Positions 51,253 to 57,606 of a stretch of 57,606 nt of DNA are shown one piece after another. The stretch covers positions 1-57,606 of the forward strand of contig NZ_FODZ01000002.1 of assembly GCF_900110505.1 (NCBI RefSeq), written 5' to 3'. Origin of the DNA: Luteibacter sp. UNC138MFCol5.1. GTDB lineage: Bacteria; Pseudomonadota; Gammaproteobacteria; Xanthomonadales; Rhodanobacteraceae. Under the pieces are notes generated by a model that ran no database searches, had not been told where the DNA came from, and worked only from the letters and a program-made list of their open reading frames with translations. Every line of letters starts with the position of its first letter. Within the stretch, counting starts at the first letter, position 1. A program made the translations under genes and the position numbers.

Positions 51253-51858
51253 TCACGACAGGCGCGGCTGCGTCAGCAGCGCGATGAAATTCGACAGCAC
51301 CGCGGGATTGAGCGCGATGGTGAAGAGCACGCCGTAAAGCGCGCCCCACAGGTGCGCGCTGTGGTTGACGTTGTCCCCGCCACGCTTGTCCATGTAGACC
51401 GAATACACCACGAAAAGCACGGCGTAGAGGATCGCCGGCATGGGGATCACGATCAGGTAGATGCGTGCCCAGGGTGCCAGGAGTATGAACGCGAAGAGGA
51501 TCGCCGACACCGCGCCCGACGCCCCCAGGCTGCGATAGCCCGCGTTGCGGCGGTTGGCCAGGTACGACGGCAGGATCGAGAAGACCAGCGCGCCGATGTA
51601 GAAGGTGAGGAATCCCAGCGGGCCCATGGCCGCGGTGAAGAACTGCTCCATGATCCGGCCCGCGAAGTACAGGGAGATCATGTTGAAGAACAGGTGGCCG
51701 CCGTCGGCATGCACGAGGCCGTACGAGACCAGCCGGTAGTACTCGCGGCTGCGGCTCAGGGCCGGCGGCCAGAGGATGAGGTCGTCCAGCAGGCGCTGGT
51801 TGCGGAAGGCGACGATCGAGACCACACAGGTCACGAGGATGATGAGCAGTGTGATCAT
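51253..51858 (-). CDS. Rhomboid-family intramembrane serine protease
   Basis: 201 aa, six TM helices. The catalytic Ser114 lies in LGASGAVSA and His169 in [12 protein letters not shown]; HxxxN (GGHLFFNM, His55 and Asn59) matches the oxyanion residues. The rhomboid is a minimal GlpG-like core without the N-terminal cytoplasmic domain. Substrates are unknown. The start at 51858 is the first Met of TM1; the longer open frame upstream contains only noise. It is divergent from phzF. Confidence 0.92.
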   Translation of the reverse strand: MITLLIILVTCVVSIVAFRNQRLLDDLILWPPALSRSREYYRLVSYGLVHADGGHLFFNMISLYFAGRIMEQFFTAAMGPLGFLTFYIGALVFSILPSYLANRRNAGYRSLGASGAVSAILFAFILLAPWARIYLIVIPMPAILYAVLFVVYSVYMDKRGGDNVNHSAHLWGALYGVLFTIALNPAVLSNFIALLTQPRLS

Positions 51859-51962
51859 GCGTTGAAACCGGTGTCCTGACGCGTCGAACCAACGCGCATC
51901 TTGGCGGGAACGCGCGCCGATGTCGAATGCCCGGGCGCGGAGCCGTGCGCATCCCGGCCCGC

Positions 51963-51968
51963 TATCAT
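51963..51968 (+). promoter_or_regulatory. Candidate -10 element of the phzF-yaiI operon
   Basis: TATCAT within CCCGCTATCATGGCC, 28 bp before the phzF ATG. It shares the GCTATCAT word with 12170 and (minus) 43354. No -35 is recognised. Confidence 0.4.
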
Positions 51969-51996
51969 GGCCCCTCCCCGTCCCTGGTTCCCCTCG

Positions 51997-52872
51997 ATGC
52001 CTTCCATCCGCTACAAGCAGCTCGACGTCTTCGCCGCCCGTCACGGCGGCGGCAATCCGCTCGGTGTCGTGATCGACGCCGAGGGCTGGTCGGACGCGCG
52101 CATGCAGCGTTTCGCCCACTGGACCAACCTGGTCGAGACCACGTTCCTCCTGCCCGCGCGCGCCGAAGGTGCCGATTACCGCGCGCGCATCTTCACCCCC
52201 ACGAAGGAAATTCCCTTCGCGGGCCACCCGACGATCGGCAGCGCCCATGCGGCGCTCGACGCTGGCCTGATCCGTGCCGATGCCGCCGGTATCGTCTGGC
52301 AGGAATGCGGCGCCGGTGTGCTGCCCATCCGTGTCGAAGGCGAAGGCCCGGGGCGCGAGCTGTTCGTGCAGTCGCCGAAGGCGCGCGTCGTGGGCGACGC
52401 CTCCCATGGCGGCGAAACGCTTTCGGCGGTGCTCTACGGCGTGAAGCGCGGCGTGCTGCCCCCCGCCTGCGTCGAGGGTGGCCGCCGCTGGTGGATCGCC
52501 GAGTTCGCCGACGAAGCCGAGCTGCGCGGCTGGCGGCCCGATCACGCGGCGATCCGCGCGCTGGCGATGGCCACCGACACGCTGGGACTGTGCGTCTTCG
52601 CCCGCTCCGCGGACGGCATCGCCGTGCGCGCGTTTCCGGCCGGCGTCGGCATCGTCGAAGACCCCGCGTCGGGCGCGGCGAACGGCCTGATCGCCGCCTA
52701 TATCGCCCAGTGCGACGCGAACGGCCCGCTGGCGCGCGGCTACCTCGTCAGCCAGGGTCGCGAGGTGGGACACGATGCGCGGATCATCATCCGCATCGAC
52801 GGCGACGCCGTCTGGGTCGGCGGCCGCACGAACACCATCATCGACGGCCACGTGGACTGGCAGGACCTCTGA
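51997..52872 (+). CDS. PhzF-family isomerase/epimerase
   Basis: 291 aa two-domain PhzF fold, related to diaminopimelate epimerase but acting without PLP or metals. It starts [21 protein letters not shown], has the catalytic Glu in [25 protein letters not shown] and [15 protein letters not shown]. The reaction is unknown; family members are very diverse, and there are no phenazine genes nearby. ATG at 51997 fits the family N-terminus. The next gene, yaiI, starts two bases after its stop. Confidence 0.9.
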   Translation: MPSIRYKQLDVFAARHGGGNPLGVVIDAEGWSDARMQRFAHWTNLVETTFLLPARAEGADYRARIFTPTKEIPFAGHPTIGSAHAALDAGLIRADAAGIVWQECGAGVLPIRVEGEGPGRELFVQSPKARVVGDASHGGETLSAVLYGVKRGVLPPACVEGGRRWWIAEFADEAELRGWRPDHAAIRALAMATDTLGLCVFARSADGIAVRAFPAGVGIVEDPASGAANGLIAAYIAQCDANGPLARGYLVSQGREVGHDARIIIRIDGDAVWVGGRTNTIIDGHVDWQDL

Positions 52873-52874
52873 GC

Positions 52875-53333
52875 ATGCGTATCTGGGTCGACGCGGACGC
52901 CTGTCCGAACGTCATCAAGGACATCCTGTTCCGTGCCGCCGAGCGGGAGCAGGTGGAAACGACGCTCGTGGCGAACCAATGGATCCGGACGCCGCCGTCG
53001 CGCTTCGTGAAGTCGATCCAGGTGCCCGGGGGCTTCGACGTGGCCGACGACGAGATCGTGCGCCGCGTCGAGCCGGGCGACCTCGTGGTGACGCAGGACA
53101 TTCCGCTCGCTTCGTTCGCCATCGAGAAAGGCGCGCTGGCGCTGCACCCGCGCGGCGAGATGTTCACGAAGGACACGATCGCGGCGCGCCTGTCGATGCG
53201 GAACTTCATGGAGGAACTGCGCGGCGCGGGCGTCGACACCGGCGGCCCCGCCGCCATGCACCCGCGCGACCGGCAGGCTTTCGCGAACGAACTCGACAAG
53301 TGGCTGGCGCGGAGGCGCGCGGCCGGGCGTTAG
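52875..53333 (+). CDS. yaiI: YaiI/YqxD family (DUF188) protein
   Basis: 152 aa PIN-like fold protein of unknown activity. The N-terminus [23 protein letters not shown], the middle [13 protein letters not shown] and the C-terminal [16 protein letters not shown] are diagnostic. Conserved Asp residues (DADACP, TQDIPL) look like a nuclease-type metal site. It follows phzF after two bases. The class 2 repeat pair at 53358 separates it from the convergent hydrolase gene. Confidence 0.92.
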   Translation: MRIWVDADACPNVIKDILFRAAEREQVETTLVANQWIRTPPSRFVKSIQVPGGFDVADDEIVRRVEPGDLVVTQDIPLASFAIEKGALALHPRGEMFTKDTIAARLSMRNFMEELRGAGVDTGGPAAMHPRDRQAFANELDKWLARRRAAGR

Positions 53334-53357
53334 TGGAGGCCCGGTCGGCTTTGCCTT

Positions 53358-53451
53358 GTGGGAGCGGACCTGGCCGCGACGGCTCTTCGCCGTGGGCAGC
53401 AGGGCCTGTAGCGTTGGCGCTAAAAGCCGTCGCGGCCAGGTCCGCTCCCAC
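53358..53451. repeat. REP-like inverted pair, class 2
   Basis: Left arm GTGGGAGCGGACCTGGCCGC from 53358, right arm GCGGCCAGGTCCGCTCCCAC ending 53451. Core GGACCTGGCC as at 23254. It sits between convergent genes and immediately beside a 38-bp tandem duplication of a gene end. Confidence 0.9.
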
Positions 53452-53452
53452 A

Positions 53453-53528
53453 GCGTTCTTGGGCGCGTGGCGGTCAGGCACCTTCGAGCGGCGTTCTTGG
53501 GCGCGTGGCGGTCAGGCGCCTTCCAGCT
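53453..53528. repeat. 38-bp tandem duplication covering the 3' end of the hydrolase gene
   Basis: Two units, 53453-53490 and 53491-53528, match at 35 of 38 positions (both start GCGTTCTTGGGCGCGTGGCG). Unit 2 contains the last codons and stop (53512-53514) of the minus-strand hydrolase gene; unit 1 is a relic copy between that stop and the repeat pair. Confidence 0.93.
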
Positions 53529-54369
53529 CGTCCAGCCGCAACGTCAGGCACTTCGCCGAGCCGCCGGCTTTCATGAATTCATCCAGCGCGACTTCGATCA
53601 CCATGAATCCCGCGCCCTCCAGCCGGCTGCGCAAGTCGGCGCTGGCGCGATTCAGGATGACCACGCGTCCCAGGTTCACGGCGTTGCAGGCGAAGAGCAC
53701 GGCGTCGTGCTCGTCGACGACGAGGCGCTGGCCCGGCGGTACGTGCCGCTCGATCGTCGCCAGCGATTCCGCGTCGAACGCGGCGGGAAAGTAGAGCGCG
53801 TAGCCATCGGACAAGGGACAGAAGCACGTGTCCAGGTGGTAGAAACGGGGATCGACGAGCTTCAGCGAGAGCACCTCGACCTCGAGCAAGCTCGCCAGCG
53901 CAGGCGCCGCTCGGGCATCGGACCGGTGCCCATGGCCCATCCACAGACGCCGCGACACGCCGCGGTCGAACAGCGCGTCGCCGGCACCTTCGAAGAAAAC
54001 GCCTTCCGGCAGATCGACGACATCGAAGCCATGGTGCGCGAACCACGCGCGGTCATGCGCTTCCTCGCCCTGCCGCTGCTCGTAGCGAAAACGGCTCGGC
54101 ACGAAGGTGTTGCCGTAGACCAAGCCGGCATTCGCGCAGAACGTCATGTCCGGCAGGCGCTTCGCGGGCGGCTGCACGACGACGTCGGCATGACGGGAAA
54201 CGGTGTCTTTCAGGGCGTCCCACTGGCGACCGGAACGTTCGCTCGTGGTGTCATGCAGGTGGCCATCCATCCAGGGATTGATGACGTAGTCGACCTCGAA
54301 GAACGTGGGCGCGCACATCAGGATCCGGGGGACGGTGCGCTCGGTCGCCGGGGACATCGTTTCTGCCAT
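53512..54369 (-). CDS. Dimethylarginine dimethylaminohydrolase / amidinotransferase-fold hydrolase
   Basis: 285 aa guanidine-modifying enzyme fold. Key words are MCAPTFFEVDYVINPWM, PDMTFCANAGLVYGN, FFEGAGDALFDRG, the catalytic His in FYHLDTCFCPLSDGYALYFP and the nucleophilic Cys in VLFACNAVNLGRVV. These match DDAH and CtlX-like enzymes that release citrulline from arginine derivatives; the substrate is not settled. ATG at 54369. Its stop lies in the second unit of a 38-bp tandem repeat beside the palindrome, so its 3' end has been duplicated. Confidence 0.9.
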   Translation of the reverse strand: MAETMSPATERTVPRILMCAPTFFEVDYVINPWMDGHLHDTTSERSGRQWDALKDTVSRHADVVVQPPAKRLPDMTFCANAGLVYGNTFVPSRFRYEQRQGEEAHDRAWFAHHGFDVVDLPEGVFFEGAGDALFDRGVSRRLWMGHGHRSDARAAPALASLLEVEVLSLKLVDPRFYHLDTCFCPLSDGYALYFPAAFDAESLATIERHVPPGQRLVVDEHDAVLFACNAVNLGRVVILNRASADLRSRLEGAGFMVIEVALDEFMKAGGSAKCLTLRLDELEGA

Positions 54370-54429
54370 GGACGGTGGACGCCTTCAGGGGAACGAGGCG
54401 CCATCATGGCAGAAACGTGTCGCGATCCG

Positions 54430-54711
54430 TCAGTGCAGGCGGTCGCAGATGGCGCTGACCGTGTCCTGCGAGAAGTGCAGCTTGAGGAGCGCCTCCTTCA
54501 GGGCATCCCGCGTGTTGGCCTCGCTCTCGACCTCTTCGCCCACGCTGCTCGGCGACACGTGCACGAAGGTCTTGCCGTCCTGGTACGCGCCGCCGTCCTC
54601 GTAGTAATTCTGCTTGGTCAGTACCTTGTACGTGCCGTCGTTGGACTCGAGCACCGTCAGCGTGCGCTTCTCGTGCTCGCCTTCGTACACCGTCTTCCAG
54701 GTTGCCGTCAT
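54430..54711 (-). CDS. Small conserved-type hypothetical protein
   Basis: 93 aa, soluble, acidic. It begins MTATWKTVYEGEHEKRTLTVLE and continues with NYYEDGGAYQDGKTFVHVSPSS and a helical end (EANTRDALKEALLKLHFSQD). I do not recognise the family. The ATG at 54711 has AAGGTGGAAG just upstream; an alternative Met at 54738 is less likely. Composition and GC3 fit neighbours. It is between the hydrolase and the dehydrogenase on the same strand with no visible shared function. Confidence 0.7.
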   Translation of the reverse strand: MTATWKTVYEGEHEKRTLTVLESNDGTYKVLTKQNYYEDGGAYQDGKTFVHVSPSSVGEEVESEANTRDALKEALLKLHFSQDTVSAICDRLH

Positions 54712-54801
54712 GTCTTCCACCTTCGTAAGCGCACCCAACGTGCTGGCCCGATTGTGGCGGACCTGGCGGGCTAACGATTGTGAAGGCGTGCGTAATCCGG
54801 C

Positions 54802-55692
54802 TTAACGCTTCGCGTCGTCGAGGCGCGCCCGCGCGGCCGCCACCCGGGCCATGCCGGCCCAGTCGAGGTCGCCGTCGCCCGCGCCGAGCGCCTCCAGCAA
54901 GGTGTCGTGCATCACGCTCGCGAAGGGCATGGGGACGCGCTCCGCCTCGGCCGCCGCGCGCGCCAGGCCGATGTCCTTGAACCCCAGTGACATCTTGAAC
55001 CCCGCCGGCGAGTACTTCTCCTCGGCGATCAGGCCACCGTAAATGGTGTAGATCGGGGACGCGAACAGCGAACCGCCCATCACCTCGAGGAAGTCCTTAG
55101 CGGAGACGCCGTGGGCGCGCGTCAGCGCCGAGGCCTCGGCCATGCTTTCGATCGCCGCGCCGATCAGGAAGTTGCCACCGATCTTGACGATGTTCGCGCG
55201 AACCGGATCGTCGCCCATCGGCCAGACCTTCTGGCCCAGCAGCGCGAGCAGCGGCGAGACCGTCGCCAGCGCCTCCGGGCTGCCGGCCGCCACGATGTTG
55301 AGGCCGCCCGCGGCGGCCACGGCGGGACGGCCGAAGACCGGCGCCGCGACGTAACCGAGACCGCGGTCCGCGTGCGCCGCGACCAGTTCGCGCGCGAGCG
55401 CGACGGAAATGGTCGCGTGGTTCACGTGCACCGCACCCTTGGGCAGCGCATCGAGCACGCCGCTATCCAGCAACACCTCGCGCACCGCAGCGTCGTTGGC
55501 GAGCATGCTGTGCAGCACCTCGACGTTCGCGACCGCTTTCACGGCGGTGTCCGCCACCGCGGCGCCCTGCTCCGCCAGCGGCGCCGCCGCGTCGGGCGAG
55601 CGGTTCCAGACGGTGACGTCGTGGCCGGCCTTGACGAGGTTGCCCGCCATGCCGGCGCCCATGCTGCCCAATCCGATGAATCCGATACGCAT
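54802..55692 (-). CDS. 3-hydroxyisobutyrate-dehydrogenase-family NAD(P)-dependent oxidoreductase
   Basis: 296 aa. The Rossmann start GFIGLGSMGAGMAGNLVKAGHDVTVWNRS is followed by the substrate loop (VHVNHATISVAL), the conserved Gly-rich segment around AAPVFGRPAVAAAG, and catalytic Lys in VKIGGNFLIGAA. It belongs to the beta-hydroxyacid dehydrogenase family (3-HIBADH, tartronate semialdehyde reductase, GLYR-like); the substrate is not decided. It is followed on the minus strand by the small hypothetical gene and lies 24 bp after the flavoprotein gene. Confidence 0.9.
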   Translation of the reverse strand: MRIGFIGLGSMGAGMAGNLVKAGHDVTVWNRSPDAAAPLAEQGAAVADTAVKAVANVEVLHSMLANDAAVREVLLDSGVLDALPKGAVHVNHATISVALARELVAAHADRGLGYVAAPVFGRPAVAAAGGLNIVAAGSPEALATVSPLLALLGQKVWPMGDDPVRANIVKIGGNFLIGAAIESMAEASALTRAHGVSAKDFLEVMGGSLFASPIYTIYGGLIAEEKYSPAGFKMSLGFKDIGLARAAAEAERVPMPFASVMHDTLLEALGAGDGDLDWAGMARVAAARARLDDAKR

Positions 55693-55716
55693 CGCTTCGC
55701 TCCAGGAGTGTCCGGG

Positions 55717-56892
55717 TCAGACGGCCAGACCGGCGGCGTTGCCGGAGGCCCAGGCCCATTGGAAGTTGTAGCCACCGAGGTGGCCGGTGACGTCGAGGAC
55801 CTCGCCCACGAAGTACAGCCCCGGCTGTCGACGGGACATCATCGTCGACGACGACACCTCGTCGGTGTCCACGCCGCCCAGCGTCACTTCGGCGGTGCGG
55901 TAGCCCTCCGTGCCGCTGGCCACGATCGGCCAGTCGGCAAGTTGCGCGCCAATGTCGTTCAGTTCGGCGTCGCGGTATTGGCGCATCGGACGGTTGGGTA
56001 TCCAGACCTCGCAGAGGCGCTCGGCGAGGCGCCGCGGCAGGAGGCCCGAGAGGATGGTCTTCAGTTCCGCCGCGGGACGCTCCGCGCGGGCGGAACGCAG
56101 TGTCTCGCCCGCGTCTGCACCGGGGAGCAGGTCGACGCGCAGGTCCGTGCCCGGCTCCCAGTACGACGAGACCTGCAGGATCGCCGGGCCGCTCACGCCG
56201 CGGTGGGTGATCAGCATCGCGTCGCGGAACGCCGCGCCGTTCGCCCTCGCCTCCACGGGCAGCGCCACGCCCGAGAGACCCTCGAAGCGTTCCTGGTGCT
56301 TCCCGCTGAGCGTCAGGGGCACGAGGCCCGCGCGCAGCGGCAGCACGGCGTGGCCGAACTGCCGCGCCAGGTCGTAGCCGAAGCCGGAGGCGCCCAGGCT
56401 GGGGATCGAGAGACCGCCGGTGGCGACGACCAGCGACGCCGCGCGGACGTGGCCCAGCGGCGTTTCGCCCGAGAAGCCGCCGGCCGACGCCCGCAGGCGG
56501 GTGACCGGACAGTTCGTCTCCACGCGGACGCCCGCGGCGGCGCATTCGTCGAGGAGCATGCGGACGATCTGCTTGGAGGATTCGTCGCAGAACAGCTGAC
56601 CGGGCGACTTCTCGTGCCAGGCGATGCGATGACGGTCGACCATCGCGATGAAGTCCCACGGCGTGTAACGCGCCAGGGCGGACTTGCAGAAATGCGGATT
56701 CGCGGAGAGGAAATTCGCGGGTGTCGTGGCGGTGTTGGTGAAATTGCAGCGGCCACCGCCGGACATCAGGATCTTCTTGCCGGCGCGGTTGGCATGGTCG
56801 ACGACGAGCACGCGGCGCCCGCGGCCGCCGGCCACGATGGCCGTCATCAGGCCCGCCGCACCTGCCCCGACGACGAGGACGTCGTATTCCAT
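55717..56892 (-). CDS. HI0933/YhiN-family NAD(P)/FAD-dependent oxidoreductase
   Basis: 391 aa flavoprotein of unknown physiological role. FAD-binding VLVVGAGAAGLMTAIVAGGRG is at residues 5-25, followed by the family-defining AGKKILMSGGGRCNFTN and, near the C-terminus, GLYFVGEVLDVTGHLGGYNFQWAWASG, which completes the FAD site. The start at 56892 (MEYDVLVV) is fixed by homology. It is divergent from yajQ and probably co-transcribed with the dehydrogenase. Confidence 0.92.
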   Translation of the reverse strand: MEYDVLVVGAGAAGLMTAIVAGGRGRRVLVVDHANRAGKKILMSGGGRCNFTNTATTPANFLSANPHFCKSALARYTPWDFIAMVDRHRIAWHEKSPGQLFCDESSKQIVRMLLDECAAAGVRVETNCPVTRLRASAGGFSGETPLGHVRAASLVVATGGLSIPSLGASGFGYDLARQFGHAVLPLRAGLVPLTLSGKHQERFEGLSGVALPVEARANGAAFRDAMLITHRGVSGPAILQVSSYWEPGTDLRVDLLPGADAGETLRSARAERPAAELKTILSGLLPRRLAERLCEVWIPNRPMRQYRDAELNDIGAQLADWPIVASGTEGYRTAEVTLGGVDTDEVSSSTMMSRRQPGLYFVGEVLDVTGHLGGYNFQWAWASGNAAGLAV

Positions 56893-56973
56893 GCCGCTTA
56901 TCCGCCGTGCAAACGCACATGATACCGCCCTCGCGTAAACTCGTCCGTCGATCCCATCGACAAGGACCCTCCC

Positions 56974-57456
56974 ATGCCCTCCTTCGACATCGTCTCGGAA
57001 GTCGACCAGCACGAACTCACCAATGCCGTCGACCAGGCGAATCGCGAGATTTCCAACCGCTTCGACCTGCGCGGCACCGGCGCGAAGTTCGAGCTGGAGG
57101 AGAACGTGATCACGCAGAAGGCGGAGAACGAGTTCCAGCTGACCCAGATGCTGCCGATCCTGCGCGCGCGCCTGGCGGCCCGGAAGATCGACCTGCGCGC
57201 GCTCGACGAGGGCAAGGTGGAGACGAACCTGGCTGAGGCGCGACAGAAGATCACCGTCAAGCAAGGCATCGAGCAGCCGGTCGCGAAGAAGATCATCGCG
57301 AAGATCAAGGAGGCCAAGCTGAAGGTCGAGGCCCAGATCAACGGCGAGAAGGTGCGCGTCACGGGCAAGAAGCGCGACGACCTGCAGGATGCGATGGCGC
57401 TGCTGCGCAAGTCGGACATCGAGCTGCCGCTGCAGTTCGAGAATTTCCGCGACTGA
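56974..57456 (+). CDS. yajQ: YajQ-family nucleotide-binding protein
   Basis: 160 aa small cytosolic protein with two ferredoxin-like domains. Markers are PSFDIVSEVDQHELTNAVDQ, NRFDLRGTGAKFELEENV, ITVKQGIEQPVAKKIIAKIK and the C-terminal KKRDDLQDAMALLRKSDIELPLQFENFRD. In Xanthomonas and Pseudomonas members bind c-di-GMP and affect virulence; binding here is inferred. Normal length. AAGGACC precedes the ATG. Confidence 0.96.
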   Translation: MPSFDIVSEVDQHELTNAVDQANREISNRFDLRGTGAKFELEENVITQKAENEFQLTQMLPILRARLAARKIDLRALDEGKVETNLAEARQKITVKQGIEQPVAKKIIAKIKEAKLKVEAQINGEKVRVTGKKRDDLQDAMALLRKSDIELPLQFENFRD

Positions 57457-57471
57457 GAGCCACATGCCGAT

Positions 57472-57487
57472 GAGGCGTGCTCGCCTC
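57472..57487 (+). terminator. Hairpin after yajQ (terminator-like)
   Basis: GAGGCG / CGCCTC with a TGCT loop, 16 bp after the yajQ stop. There is no T tract, so termination is uncertain. Confidence 0.35.
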
Positions 57488-57503
57488 TCCTGCGGACCGG
57501 GGC

Positions 57504-57566
57504 GGTAGACCCCGGCGTACGCCGGGGTGACGGTTGCCGTCATACCGGCGCACGCCGGTATCCACG
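57504..57566. repeat. REP-like repeat of a third type (paired palindromes)
   Basis: Two palindromes, CCCCGGCGTACGCCGGGG (57510-57527, perfect) and TACCGGCGCACGCCGGTA (57543-57560, perfect apart from its two centre bases), lie in inverted order around GTGACGGTTGCCGTCAT, which is itself an inverted repeat. This CCGGCG-type element is unrelated to classes 1 and 2 and resembles extragenic repeats common in Proteobacteria. Confidence 0.8.
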
Positions 57567-57606
57567 TCCCCGGTGCATGGTTTTCGCGAAACCCGGGACG
57601 TAACGC

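Noticed and set aside
52740-53261. Frames opposite phzF-yaiI encoding Arg/His-rich peptides
   Set aside because: These are antisense shadows of two genes with clear family motifs.

Overview
The window is a dense, high-GC gammaproteobacterial chromosome segment. Gene content and protein style suggest Lysobacterales (Xanthomonadales), most likely family Rhodanobacteraceae (Luteibacter/Dyella-like). Supporting points are the exbB-exbD-msbA-lpxK cluster, a long LigA, an orn-folP-glmM run, a one-chain class I fumarase, a secreted GH92 mannosidase and REP-like palindromes. The genus is inference; the class is well supported. About fifty genes are present. No gene-free stretch exceeds about 235 bp, and I see no tRNA, rRNA or CRISPR array.

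Layout. 1-330: right end of an IS3-family element whose border falls in the loop of a REP-like hairpin. 351-4910 (-): ald, ftsK, an unknown gene, lolA. 5133-7974 (+): trxB, a COG3146 acyltransferase-like gene, aat. 8023-10328 (-): an MFS pump and an RluA-type pseudouridine synthase. 10444-13046: an HDOD protein, a small lipoprotein and a membrane-tethered Mrr-like protein. 13125-16723 (+): the xfp-ackA phosphoketolase/acetate kinase operon; the ackA 3' end has been remodelled by a tandem duplication. 16825-18342 (-): fumarase. 18461-20865 (+): a DipZ-like thioredoxin protein, then a nickel/iron regulator-reductase pair (nfeR-nfeF type) behind a perfect 15-bp-arm operator. 21098-24288 (+): an AsmA protein and an EamA transporter. 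24306-28464 (-): orn, folP, glmM, a 2OG-Fe oxygenase and a possible 39-aa basic sORF. 28570-30689 (+): sbcB and a DUF2461 gene. 30796-34522 (-): ligA, epmA, VOC protein. 34622-38767: MFS pump, CPA2 antiporter, photolyase (the last two overlap tail to tail). 38883-43319: a glycine-zipper protein with a clear terminator, then exbB-exbD-msbA-lpxK (-). 43466-51858 (-): GH92 mannosidase, ComEC, a GNW-repeat lipoprotein, a histone-H1-like protein and a rhomboid protease. 51997-57456: PhzF and YaiI (+), an amidinotransferase-fold hydrolase, a small unknown gene, a HIBADH-family dehydrogenase and a HI0933-type flavoprotein (-), and YajQ (+).

How the genes work together. Functional groups are central and C2 metabolism (ald, xfp-ackA, fumarase), envelope biogenesis (lolA, msbA, lpxK, exbBD, glmM), genome maintenance (ftsK, sbcB, ligA, phr), translation and protein turnover (aat, epmA, pseudouridine synthase), RNA decay (orn) and metal/redox homeostasis (trxB, nfeR-nfeF).

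The most distinctive layer is a set of two related palindromic repeat families, plus a third type at the right edge. They sit mainly between convergent genes, sometimes supply the stop codon of the flanking gene, and are twice associated with tandem duplication of a gene's 3' end (ackA and the hydrolase at 53512). One insertion of an IS3-family element also falls in a repeat. This points to a mobile or recombinogenic palindrome family that reshapes gene ends. I found no convincing new multi-gene defence or biosynthetic system in this window.
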